A model generated the notes under the pieces. It searched no databases. It saw only the letters and a program-made list of their open reading frames with translations, and was not told the origin of the DNA. The translations under genes and the position numbers were made by a program. Shown in pieces: positions 1 through 5,695 of a stretch of DNA of 5,695 nucleotides (positions within the stretch are counted from its first letter, which is position 1; every line of letters begins with the position of its first letter). The DNA lies in NCBI GenBank assembly GCA_024641225.1, contig JAHEDN010000204.1:1-5695 (forward strand), given 5' to 3'. The stretch is from Burkholderiales bacterium (lineage in GTDB: Bacteria > Pseudomonadota > Gammaproteobacteria > Burkholderiales > Burkholderiaceae_F).

Positions 1-297
1 GAGGAAGACGAGGCAGGGGCTGAACTCGTCAACGAGGCGCTCGACGCGATCGTCGCGCTGGTGCCCGAGGATGACGAGGAGGTCGACGCCGCCGAGGAAC
101 CGCCTGACGCCCGCGAAGACATGGTCGCCGACGCGCTGATCGCCGCCTACGACCTGCGCGACCACTGGCGCGACGTGCAGTTCGAGGAGATTCGCATCAA
201 GGCGCCGATCCGCCGTGAGGCAAAGGTCGGCCGCAACGATCCCTGCCCGTGCGGCAGCGGGAAGAAGTACAAGCTCTGCCACGGGCGCGAGCATTGA
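1..297 (+). CDS. UPF0149/YecA-like protein with C-terminal SEC-C motif (3' part only)
   Basis: The reading frame is open from base 1, so the start lies left of the window; 98 codons and a TGA stop are visible. The visible part begins acidic, with many Glu and Asp up to about codon 40. A short segment reading ALIAAYDLRDHWRD follows, then a basic linker, then the ending VGRNDPCPCGSGKKYKLCHG. That ending is the SEC-C motif CxCx8CH, a zinc-binding knuckle first described at the C terminus of SecA. Its ligands here are Cys82, Cys84, Cys93 and His94, counted from the first codon of the window. The acidic, YD-containing region before SEC-C is typical of the UPF0149/YgfB-YecA family, whose function is poorly defined. 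A SecA C-terminus is less likely because the sequence before the motif does not look like SecA. A GTG at 61 could be mistaken for a start, but the frame continues upstream without a stop. The gene seems unrelated to the transport operon downstream. Confidence 0.85.
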   Translation, partial: EEDEAGAELVNEALDAIVALVPEDDEEVDAAEEPPDAREDMVADALIAAYDLRDHWRDVQFEEIRIKAPIRREAKVGRNDPCPCGSGKKYKLCHGREH

Positions 298-301
298 AGG
301 C

Positions 302-320
302 CGGCGGCCTTCGGCCGCCG
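302..320 (+). terminator. GC-rich hairpin, probable transcription terminator
   Basis: The arms CGGCGGCC (302-309) and GGCCGCCG (313-320) are perfectly complementary, giving an 8-bp all-GC stem around a TTC loop. It begins four bases after the stop codon of the SEC-C gene, where an intrinsic terminator is expected. No T-run follows (the next bases are ATCGTTCAGG), so termination may be inefficient or need Rho. Compact GC hairpins with a TTC-containing loop are common after genes in GC-rich proteobacteria. The stem is seen directly; the terminator role is inferred. Confidence 0.6.
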
Positions 321-402
321 ATCGTTCAGGCCGACTCGCTATCCTTGCCGAAGAATGCAGTTCGCGGCGACGGCCGCACCCTGCACGAGGAGACACAACA
401 CG
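321..402 (+). promoter_or_regulatory. Leader region of the aminotransferase-transporter operon; no clear promoter boxes
   Basis: This is the stretch between the hairpin and the aminotransferase start, and the only sizeable non-coding region ahead of the five-gene run, so the operon promoter should lie here or inside the SEC-C gene. I looked for sigma-70 boxes: TTGCCG at 345-350 is a possible -35 but has no recognisable -10 about 17 bases downstream, and TATCCT at 340-345 has no -35 partner. The -24/-12 spacing of a sigma-54 promoter was not found, and no convincing operator palindrome was seen. The region is listed by position, not by an identified motif. Confidence 0.3.
387..393 (+). promoter_or_regulatory. 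Ribosome binding site of the aminotransferase gene
   Basis: GAGGAGA lies 9 bases before the ATG at 403 and matches the anti-Shine-Dalgarno sequence well. It decides the start: an in-frame ATG at 355 would add 16 residues but would place this site inside the coding region. Confidence 0.8.
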
Positions 403-1776
403 ATGAACACCGCCACCACGCTGGCCGAACTCGACCGGCAGCAGTCGATCCATCCGCACACCAACCTGCGCAGGCACGAGGCGAAGGGGCCGGTCATCAT
501 GACGCGCGGCCGCGGCATCCATGTCTACGACGTCGACGGCCGCGAGTACATCGAGGGCATGGCGGGACTGTGGTGCGCCTCGCTCGGCTTTTCGAACGAA
601 CGCCTGATCGCCGCCGCGACGAAGCAGCTGAACACGCTGCCGTACTACCACGGCTTCGCGCACAAGACCACGGACGTGGCGATCGAGGTCGCGCGCGACC
701 TGCTGGCGATCGCACCCGGCAAGATGGCACGCGCGTTCTTCGGCACCAGCGGCTCGGACGCCAACGACAGCGCGATCAAGATGGTCCGCTACTACAACAA
801 CGCGCTCGGCCGGCCGCAGAAGAAACAGATCATTGCCCGCACGCGCGGCTACCATGGGGTGAGCATCGCCACCGCGAGCCTCACCGGGCTGCCGAACATC
901 CACGCCGGCTTCGACCTGCCCGGCCCGGGCGTGCTGCACACCGACTGTCCGCACTACTACCGCTTTGCGCAGCCGGGCGAGAGCGAGGAAGCCTTCGCCA
1001 GCCGGCTCGCCGCCAATCTCGAGAAGCTGATCGAGAAGGAAGGGGCCGACACGATCGCCGCCTTCATCGCCGAACCGGTGATGGGCGCCGGCGGCGTAAT
1101 CGTCCCGCCGGCCACCTACTTCGAAAAAGTGCAGCCGATCCTGATGAAGCACGACATCCTGCTGATTGCCGACGAGGTGATCTGTGGCTTCGGTCGCACC
1201 GGGCAGATGTGGGGCAGCCAGACGTACAGCATCGACCCGGACATCATCGTCTGCGCCAAGGCGCTGACCGGTGCCTACGTGCCGTTTTCGGCGACGATGG
1301 TCTCGGCGCGCGTGTACGAGCCGATCGCCGAACACTCGGCGAAGCTCGGCACCTTCGGCCACGGCTACACGTACTCGGCGCACCCGCTCGGCGCGGCAGT
1401 GGCGATCGAGGCGCTGAAGATCTATCGCGAGACCGACATCGCCGCGCGCGTTCGCAGCCTCGCGCCGCAGTTCCAGGGCGGGCTGCGCAAGCTCGCGGCC
1501 AGCCCGATCGTCGGTGAAGTACGCGGCGTGGGACTGATCGCCGCTGTCGAACTGGTCAAGGACAAGGCCGCCAGGGCCTCGTTTCCCGCCGCCGCCGCGG
1601 TCGCGGCACAGTTCGCGGAGCGCGCGCACGCCCACGGCCTCGTCGTGCGGGCGCTGGGCGACGCGGTCGCGCTGTGCCCGCCGCTGATCATCGAGCCGGC
1701 ACAGATCGACGAGATGCTGGCGCGCTTCGGCCGGGCGCTGAGCGACACCGAGGCCTACGTCGATCAGCTGCAGTAG
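403..1776 (+). CDS. Class III PLP-dependent aminotransferase (omega-amine/putrescine:pyruvate type)
   Basis: This 457-residue protein has the usual length for the omega-transaminase group of class III, fold-type I aminotransferases, which move the terminal amine of diamines, omega-amino acids or amines to pyruvate or another keto acid. Visible active-site features: GLWC with Trp57 near the substrate pocket; GTSGSD with Gly117-Ser118 for the PLP phosphate; RGYHG with Tyr150 stacking on PLP; IADEVICGFGRTG with Asp257 for the pyridine nitrogen; the Schiff-base lysine Lys286 in CAKALTGAY; Thr323 in GYTYSAHP for the phosphate across the dimer; and Arg416 in VVRALGD, at the place of the mobile carboxylate-binding arginine. 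All are intact, so the enzyme should be active in the cytosol as a dimer or tetramer. It resembles Chromobacterium omega-transaminase and Pseudomonas SpuC as I recall them. Its place just ahead of a polyamine-type importer suggests a putrescine or related amine as substrate. Beta-alanine, other omega-amino acids or an opine-type amine remain possible. Confidence 0.9.
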   Translation: MNTATTLAELDRQQSIHPHTNLRRHEAKGPVIMTRGRGIHVYDVDGREYIEGMAGLWCASLGFSNERLIAAATKQLNTLPYYHGFAHKTTDVAIEVARDLLAIAPGKMARAFFGTSGSDANDSAIKMVRYYNNALGRPQKKQIIARTRGYHGVSIATASLTGLPNIHAGFDLPGPGVLHTDCPHYYRFAQPGESEEAFASRLAANLEKLIEKEGADTIAAFIAEPVMGAGGVIVPPATYFEKVQPILMKHDILLIADEVICGFGRTGQMWGSQTYSIDPDIIVCAKALTGAYVPFSATMVSARVYEPIAEHSAKLGTFGHGYTYSAHPLGAAVAIEALKIYRETDIAARVRSLAPQFQGGLRKLAASPIVGEVRGVGLIAAVELVKDKAARASFPAAAAVAAQFAERAHAHGLVVRALGDAVALCPPLIIEPAQIDEMLARFGRALSDTEAYVDQLQ

Positions 1777-1797
1777 CGGACGATCGCCGCAGCCGCC

Positions 1798-1801
1798 GGA
1801 G
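1798..1801 (+). promoter_or_regulatory. Ribosome binding site supporting a TTG start
   Basis: GGAG, in CCGGAGTG, ends 7 bases before the TTG at 1809 and falls in the short gap after the aminotransferase stop. This spacing favours TTG 1809 over the GTG at 1818, which would be 16 bases away. No in-frame ATG or GTG exists between the aminotransferase stop and 1809. Confidence 0.65.
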
Positions 1802-1808
1802 TGCCGCC

Positions 1809-2891
1809 TTGAGCTTCGTGCTCTTCGACGATGTGTGCAAGACCTACGACGGCGTGGCCAACGTCGTCGACCACCTCCACCTCGAGGTCGGCGAGGGCGA
1901 ATTCCTGTCGCTGCTCGGCCCGTCGGGCTCGGGCAAGACCACCACGCTGATGATGCTGGCCGGCTTCGAGCGGCCCACCGCGGGCCATATCCGGCTGCGC
2001 GGCGAGTCGATCGAGCGGCTGCCGCCCTACCGGCGCAACTTCGGCATGGTGTTCCAGAACTACGCGCTGTTTCCGCACATGACGGTCGGCGAGAACCTCG
2101 CCTTCCCGCTGTCGGTGCGCGGTGTGGCCAGGGGCGACGCCGCGCAGCGGGTCGGCCGCGCGCTCGAGATGGTGCGCCTACCCGGCTACGAGTCGCGCCT
2201 GCCGGGACAGCTTTCCGGCGGCCAGCAGCAGCGGGTTGCGGTGGCGCGCGCGCTGGTATTCGAGCCGCAGCTGATCCTGATGGACGAGCCGCTCGGCGCG
2301 CTCGACAAGCAGCTGCGCGAGGAAATGCAGCTCGAGTTGCGCGGCCTGCACGAGCGGCTCGGCATCACCACCGTCTATGTCACGCACGACCAGTCCGAGG
2401 CGCTGACGATGTCGGACCGCATCGCCGTGTTCCATCACGGCCGGATTCAGCAGGTGGCCGACCCGCAGACGATCTACGAGCAGCCGGCCAACCTGTTCGT
2501 CGCCTCGTTCATCGGCGAGAGCAACCGGCTCGCCGCGCAGGTCGTCGAGACGAACGACGACGGCCGGTGCGCGGCGCGCATCGCCGACGGCGTCGTGCTG
2601 CGCGGCCGGGCGGCGGGCCCCTGCAGGCTGTCGGCAGAGGTAGTGATTGCAGTGCGGCCCGAGCGGATCGCGGTCACCGCGGAAGCAGCGGCCGACCTCC
2701 GGGAAAACGAACTGCCCGGGGTGGTCGAGGAAACCATCTTTCTCGGCGGTCACCTGCGGGTGCGGCTGAAATGCGCGGCCGGCGAGATCGTCGCGAGCGT
2801 GCCGATCCAGGAGGCCGGGGCGGTGCCGCCGGCCGGAAGCCACGCCGTCGCCCGCTGGCCGGCGGCGAGTACAGTCATTTTTCCGGCGTGA
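1809..2891 (+). CDS. potA: Polyamine-type ABC importer ATP-binding protein (PotA family)
   Basis: The nucleotide-binding subunit powers import on the cytoplasmic face of the membrane. From the TTG start it has 360 residues, normal for PotA/MalK-type ATPases. All motifs are present: Walker A GPSGSGKT at 37-44 (Lys43), Q-loop Gln83 in FQNYALFPHMTV, signature LSGGQQQR at 135-142, Walker B LILMDEP with catalytic Glu160, D-loop GALD, and switch His193 in VTHDQSEAL. The FQNYALFPHMTV and VTHDQSEALTMSDRI blocks are characteristic of the PotA/FbpC/MalK importer branch. The last roughly 80 residues, including AVRPERIAV, form a TOBE-like regulatory domain. The gene begins 32 bases after the aminotransferase stop, and its own stop is 31 bases before the binding-protein start, consistent with one transcript. 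The symbol is given by family resemblance; it could equally be a YdcT-like paralogue. An upstream extension of the open frame lies inside the aminotransferase gene and is not protein-like. Confidence 0.9.
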   Translation: MSFVLFDDVCKTYDGVANVVDHLHLEVGEGEFLSLLGPSGSGKTTTLMMLAGFERPTAGHIRLRGESIERLPPYRRNFGMVFQNYALFPHMTVGENLAFPLSVRGVARGDAAQRVGRALEMVRLPGYESRLPGQLSGGQQQRVAVARALVFEPQLILMDEPLGALDKQLREEMQLELRGLHERLGITTVYVTHDQSEALTMSDRIAVFHHGRIQQVADPQTIYEQPANLFVASFIGESNRLAAQVVETNDDGRCAARIADGVVLRGRAAGPCRLSAEVVIAVRPERIAVTAEAAADLRENELPGVVEETIFLGGHLRVRLKCAAGEIVASVPIQEAGAVPPAGSHAVARWPAASTVIFPA

Positions 2892-2907
2892 GACACGCCG
2901 ACGTACG

Positions 2908-2913
2908 AGGAGG
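2908..2913 (+). promoter_or_regulatory. Strong ribosome binding site of the binding-protein gene
   Basis: AGGAGG, within GAGGAGGAG at 2907-2915, is a perfect consensus Shine-Dalgarno 9 bases before the ATG at 2923. It is the strongest site in the window, which fits the need for excess binding protein over membrane subunits. Confidence 0.85.
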
Positions 2914-2922
2914 AGAGCAACG

Positions 2923-3966
2923 ATGAACAAGAGAGCAAACACCCTGCTGATCGCGCTCGGCGCCACGCTGGCGCTCGCAACCGCGGCGCAGGCACGCGAC
3001 CTGTCGGTGGTGTCGTGGGGCGGCGCCTACCAGGATGCGCAGAAGGAGGCCTACTTCAGGCCGTTCATGGAAAAGACCAAGGTCAAGATGGTCGACGAGA
3101 GCTGGGACGGCGGCATCGGCGTGCTGCGCGCCAAGATGCAGGGCGGCGCCAACAACTGGGACGTGGTGCAGGTCGAAAGCGAGGAGCTGGCGCTCGGCTG
3201 CGAGGAAGGGCTATTCGAGAAAATCGACTGGGCCAAGCTCGGCGGTAAGGACAAGTTCCTCAAGGATGCGGTCAGCGAATGCGGCGTCGGCGCGATCGTC
3301 TACAACTTCGTGCTCGCCTACGACGGCGACAAGATCAAGGACGGCCCGAAGAGCTGGAAGGATTTCTGGGACATCAAGAAATTCCCGGGCAAGCGCGCGC
3401 TGCGCAAGGGACCGAAGACCAACCTCGAGATCGCGCTGATCGCCGACGGCGTGGCGCCGGGCGATGTGTACAAGACGCTGTCGACGCCGGCCGGCGTCGA
3501 GCGCGCCTTCAACAAGCTGTCGCAGCTGAAGCCGAGTCTGATCTGGTGGGAAAAGGGCGCGCAGCCGCCGCAGATGCTGGCCTCGGGCGAAGCAGCGATG
3601 GTGTCGGCCTACAACGGCCGTATCGCCGCCGCCAACAAGAGCGACAAGAAGAACTTCAGGATGAGCTGGAACGGCAGCCTGTACACGGTCGACTCTTGGG
3701 TGATCATGAAAGGCTCGCCGAACAAGGCGCAGGCCGAGCAGTTCCTCGCCTTCGTCAGCGATCCGCAGAACCAGAAGAACCTGCCGCCGAAGATCCCCTA
3801 CGGCATCACGCACAACGCCGCCACTGCGCTGGTCGACAAGGCGATCCTGCCCGACCTGCCGACCAACCCGGCCAACCTCAAGGTGTCGCTGTACCTGAGC
3901 GACAAGTTCTGGCTCGAGAACCTCGACAAGCTGAACCAGCGCTTCAACGCGTGGCTGGCCAAGTAG
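2923..3966 (+). CDS. Periplasmic solute-binding protein of a polyamine-type ABC importer (PotD/YdcS-like)
   Basis: This 347-residue secreted protein captures the substrate in the periplasm and delivers it to the permeases. A Sec signal peptide is clear: positive MNKR, a hydrophobic core, and AQA at 22-24 with predicted cleavage before Arg25. There is no lipobox Cys, so it should be soluble. The mature start LSVVSWGGAYQDAQ and the later blocks ECGVGAIVYNFVLAYD, WWEKGAQPPQML and YTVDSWVIMKGSP match the PotD/YdcS branch. Candidate ligand contacts are Trp32, Tyr36, Trp208-Trp209 and Asp257, which sits at the place of the amine-binding aspartate of PotD. The Trp that precedes that aspartate in PotD appears to be replaced by Thr255, so the pocket is not a plain copy of PotD. 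The mature protein has only two cysteines, Cys93 and Cys120, which may form a disulfide. A polyamine is the leading ligand guess; other amines, opines or amino acids are possible, hence no symbol. Confidence 0.9.
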   Translation: MNKRANTLLIALGATLALATAAQARDLSVVSWGGAYQDAQKEAYFRPFMEKTKVKMVDESWDGGIGVLRAKMQGGANNWDVVQVESEELALGCEEGLFEKIDWAKLGGKDKFLKDAVSECGVGAIVYNFVLAYDGDKIKDGPKSWKDFWDIKKFPGKRALRKGPKTNLEIALIADGVAPGDVYKTLSTPAGVERAFNKLSQLKPSLIWWEKGAQPPQMLASGEAAMVSAYNGRIAAANKSDKKNFRMSWNGSLYTVDSWVIMKGSPNKAQAEQFLAFVSDPQNQKNLPPKIPYGITHNAATALVDKAILPDLPTNPANLKVSLYLSDKFWLENLDKLNQRFNAWLAK

Positions 3967-4060
3967 CGCGCGCCTGAGCCTCGCCCCCTCGCCTCGACCG
4001 ACCTGCCGCGCTTCGGCAGTCGGCGGGCGGGGGCTCACCGAACCCGCCCGACACGCCGCG
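3967..4060 (+). other. Intercistronic gap between binding-protein and permease genes
   Basis: These 94 bases are the longest gap inside the operon. They hold the hairpin at 3998-4023 and a G-run (GGGCGGGGG, 4025-4033). No small open frame with a ribosome binding site and no separate promoter is apparent. No Shine-Dalgarno is visible in the last 20 bases before the permease ATG (AACCCGCCCGACACGCCGCG). Confidence 0.6.
3998..4023 (+). other. Intercistronic RNA hairpin after the binding-protein gene
   Basis: CCGACCTGCCG (3998-4008) pairs with CGGCAGTCGG (4014-4023), giving ten base pairs with one bulged C (4003) and a five-base loop CGCTT. Outer pairing of GAGCC (3976-3980) with GGCTC (4032-4036), plus nearby C-runs and G-runs, may extend it. 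No T-run follows, so complete termination is unlikely. In binding-protein operons such a structure commonly protects the upstream mRNA from 3' exonucleases or causes partial termination, so that binding protein exceeds permease. The pairing is visible; the role is inferred. Confidence 0.55.
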
Positions 4061-5278
4061 ATGCCGCCGCCGTCGCTCGCCGCCCAGCTGGCGCGGGCCG
4101 AGCGCGCGAAGAAGCTGAACGCCGCGCTGCTGACCGCGCCGCTGTTTCTGTTCCTGCTGCTGACCTTCCTGGGGCCTATCGGCGCACTGCTGACGAAGAG
4201 CTTCGTCGACACGGACCTTGCCGAGGCGCTGCCGCGGGTCACCCAGCAGATCAAGCGCTGGGACGGGCGCGCGCTGCCGGACGAGGCGACCTTCGCCGCC
4301 CTGATCGAAGACGTTCGTGCGGCGCGCGCGGCAGGCACGCTCGCGCCGGCGGCCACGAGGCTCAACTACGACGTCAGCGGGTTCCGGTCACTGATGTTCT
4401 CGACAGGGCGGCAGTTGCCGGAGAGCCTCGATGCGCCGGCGCGCGACACCCTGCTCGCTATCGACGCCAAGTGGGGCGAGACCCGGACCTGGGGCGCCAT
4501 CGCCCGCGCCGCGGGGCCGACGACGTCGCTGTTCCTGCTCGCCGCAGTGGACCTCAAGCGCACTGCAGAGGGCAGCATCGTCGGCGCGCCGCGCGAGGAG
4601 GCGATCTTCGTTCGCGTGCTCGGCCGCACCTTCGCGATCTCGACCGCGGTCACGGTGCTGTGCCTGCTGCTGGGCTATCCGCTCGCCTACGTGCTCGCCA
4701 CGCTGCCGGCACGCACCGCAAACGCCCTGCTCGTGCTCGTGCTGCTGCCGTTCTGGACCTCGCTGCTGGTGCGAACCTCCGCATGGATCGTCCTGCTGCA
4801 GCACGAAGGCGTGATCAACTCGGCGTTGCTGCAGGGCGGCCTCATCGACATCCCGCTCGAGATGCTGTACCGGCGCGCCGCCGTGTACACGGCGATGACA
4901 CATGTGCTGCTGCCGTTCATGGTGCTGCCGCTCTACGCGGTGATGCGCACGATCCCGCCGGTGCACATGCGCGCCGCGCTGTCGCTCGGCGCGCGACCGC
5001 TGGCCGCGTTCTGGCGCGTCTATGCACCGCAGACGCTGCCCGGCGTGGGCGCCGGCGTGCTGATGGTTTTCATCCAGGCGCTCGGCTACTACATCACCCC
5101 GGCGCTGGTCGGCGGGCCGGATGACCAGATGCTCAGCTACTTCGTCGCCTTTTACGCCAGCAAGACGATCAACTGGGGCATGGCGGCGTCGCTGTCGCTG
5201 TCGCTGCTGGCGGCAACGATCGCGATGTATTTCGTGTACGACCGCCTGGTCGGCATCGACAAGATACGCATGGGCTGA
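4061..5278 (+). CDS. potB: ABC importer inner-membrane permease, PotB type, with extra periplasmic segment
   Basis: One of two channel-forming membrane subunits, 405 residues long against about 280-315 for E. coli PotB or YdcU. A positively charged N-terminus (RAERAKK) leads into TM1 at about 22-45. Residues of about 49-180 are mostly hydrophilic (DTDLAEALPRVTQQIKRWDG onward) and by topology should lie in the periplasm; they account for the extra length. The core begins near residue 185 with TM2 (GRTFAISTAVTVLCLLLGYP) and continues with further TM segments to the C-terminus. The coupling-helix EAA loop is at about 304-325: RAALSLGARPLAAFWRVYAP, with Arg304 in place of the first Glu and the conserved Gly310 kept. 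This loop docks on the ATPase Q-loop region. I recall similar roughly 400-residue permeases in other proteobacterial polyamine-type operons, so the insertion may be a subfamily trait. The ATG at 4061 lacks a clear Shine-Dalgarno, but no better in-frame start was found. Confidence 0.88.
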   Translation: MPPPSLAAQLARAERAKKLNAALLTAPLFLFLLLTFLGPIGALLTKSFVDTDLAEALPRVTQQIKRWDGRALPDEATFAALIEDVRAARAAGTLAPAATRLNYDVSGFRSLMFSTGRQLPESLDAPARDTLLAIDAKWGETRTWGAIARAAGPTTSLFLLAAVDLKRTAEGSIVGAPREEAIFVRVLGRTFAISTAVTVLCLLLGYPLAYVLATLPARTANALLVLVLLPFWTSLLVRTSAWIVLLQHEGVINSALLQGGLIDIPLEMLYRRAAVYTAMTHVLLPFMVLPLYAVMRTIPPVHMRAALSLGARPLAAFWRVYAPQTLPGVGAGVLMVFIQALGYYITPALVGGPDDQMLSYFVAFYASKTINWGMAASLSLSLLAATIAMYFVYDRLVGIDKIRMG

Positions 5279-5281
5279 ACG

Positions 5282-5695
5282 ATGCGCCCCGCCTACGAGA
5301 GCACGGGCCAGCGCGTCGGTCGCTACGCGCTGTGGACCTTCGCCGGCATCGTGCTGGTGTTCCTGATCGCGCCGATCGGCGTGATCGTGCCGCTTTCGTT
5401 CTCGGCGGGTTCGTTCCTGCACTTCCCGCTGCCCGGCCTTTCGCTGCGCTGGTACGAGGACTTCTTCACCTCGGAGCTCTGGCTGCCGGCACTGAAGAAC
5501 AGCCTGATCGTCGGCAGCGGCGCCACGCTGATCGCCACCACGCTGGGCACGCTCGCCGCGGTCGGCTTCTGGCGGGCGCGCTTCCCCGGCCGGCGCCTGC
5601 TGTTCGCGGTGCTGTTGTCGCCGCTGGTGGTGCCGGTGGTGATCGTCGCCGTCGGCGTGTATTTCGCCTTCGCCCGGGTCGGCCTGACCGATGGC
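5282..5695 (+). CDS. potC: ABC importer inner-membrane permease, PotC type (5' part only)
   Basis: The ATG lies three bases after the PotB-type stop (TGA ACG ATG) in the same frame, so translation is probably coupled. The frame stays open to the window edge, giving 138 codons, about half of a normal 260-280-residue PotC/YdcV. After a short cytoplasmic start (RPAYESTGQRVGRY) comes TM1 at about 16-40, a periplasmic stretch with the family block LSLRWYEDFF (53-62), TM2 at about 74-96 beginning ALKNSLIVG, a short basic loop WRARFPGRR, and TM3 at about 106-130 with SPLVVPVVIVAVGVYF. ALKNSLIVG and the Pro/Val-rich TM3 are hallmarks of the second permease of polyamine importers, which pairs with the PotB-type subunit. 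The EAA loop lies beyond the window. The gene is cut by the window edge, with no sign of being broken. Confidence 0.88.
   Translation, partial: MRPAYESTGQRVGRYALWTFAGIVLVFLIAPIGVIVPLSFSAGSFLHFPLPGLSLRWYEDFFTSELWLPALKNSLIVGSGATLIATTLGTLAAVGFWRARFPGRRLLFAVLLSPLVVPVVIVAVGVYFAFARVGLTDG

Noticed and set aside
340..373. Possible sigma-70 promoter around TATCCT (340-345) or TTGCCG (345-350)
   Set aside because: Neither box has a partner at 16-18 bases, so no promoter could be supported.
355..402. N-terminal extension of the aminotransferase from ATG 355
   Set aside because: The strong ribosome binding site at 387-393 serves ATG 403, and the extra 16 residues (MQFAATAAPCTRRHNT) do not look like part of the family's N-terminus.
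249..1517. 422-codon plus-strand frame overlapping the SEC-C and aminotransferase genes
   Set aside because: It overlaps two real genes in another frame. The product is dominated by Arg, His and Ala and has no recognisable domain.
1835..2926. 363-codon plus-strand frame inside the ATPase gene
   Set aside because: It is a shifted reading of a conserved ATPase; its product is an Arg/Ala/Gly-rich shadow.
2178..2966. 262-codon minus-strand open frame opposite the ATPase gene
   Set aside because: It is antisense to an ATPase with all its motifs intact. The translation is Arg/Asp/Leu-rich and resembles no known protein.
3211..4365. 384-codon minus-strand open frame across the binding-protein 3' half, the gap and the permease 5' end
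   Set aside because: It lies opposite two well-supported genes; its translation is low-complexity, rich in Arg, Ala and Val and without family motifs, as expected for the antisense of GC-rich codons.
4388..5422. 344-codon minus-strand frame opposite the PotB-type permease
   Set aside because: The His, Gln and Arg-rich product is the expected complement of Leu/Val-rich membrane codons; no motif or ribosome binding site was seen.
1..5695. Search for CRISPR repeats, insertion sequences, tRNA genes or other mobile-element marks
   Set aside because: No spaced direct repeats, terminal inverted repeats, transposase motifs or tRNA-like folds were noticed; nearly the whole window is accounted for by conserved metabolic and transport genes.

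Overview
The window is a GC-rich stretch (clearly above 60% GC by eye) packed with plus-strand genes. Its codon use (strong G/C in third positions), tight gene spacing and protein types suggest a proteobacterium, most likely a betaproteobacterium. That placement is inference from composition and gene style; no taxonomic marker such as rRNA is present.

Layout: the window opens inside the 3' end of a gene for a UPF0149/YecA-like protein ending in a zinc-binding SEC-C motif (1-297). A perfect GC hairpin directly after its stop (302-320) probably ends that transcript. A 105-base gap then leads to a run of five co-directional genes: a class III PLP-dependent aminotransferase (403-1776), a PotA-type ABC ATPase with a TTG start (1809-2891), a secreted PotD/YdcS-type solute-binding protein (2923-3966), a PotB-type permease with a large extra periplasmic segment (4061-5278), and the first 138 codons of a PotC-type permease that runs off the right edge (5282-5695).

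How they work together: the binding protein, two permeases and ATPase form a complete importer of the polyamine/opine/phosphonate group of ABC transporters. The linked aminotransferase resembles omega-amine:pyruvate transaminases (the Pseudomonas SpuC / Chromobacterium omega-transaminase group) and keeps every PLP-site residue I could identify. The simplest reading is an uptake-and-catabolism operon for a di- or polyamine (putrescine-like) or another omega-amino compound: the substrate is imported and its primary amine is transferred to a keto acid. The exact substrate cannot be read from the sequence.

I see no tRNA, rRNA, CRISPR array, insertion sequence, phage gene or attachment site. I do not think the window holds an undescribed system. 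The points worth a second look are the periplasmic insertion in the first permease, a bulged hairpin between the binding-protein and permease genes next to a permease start with no visible Shine-Dalgarno, a likely disulfide and an altered polyamine pocket in the binding protein, and the operon's substrate.
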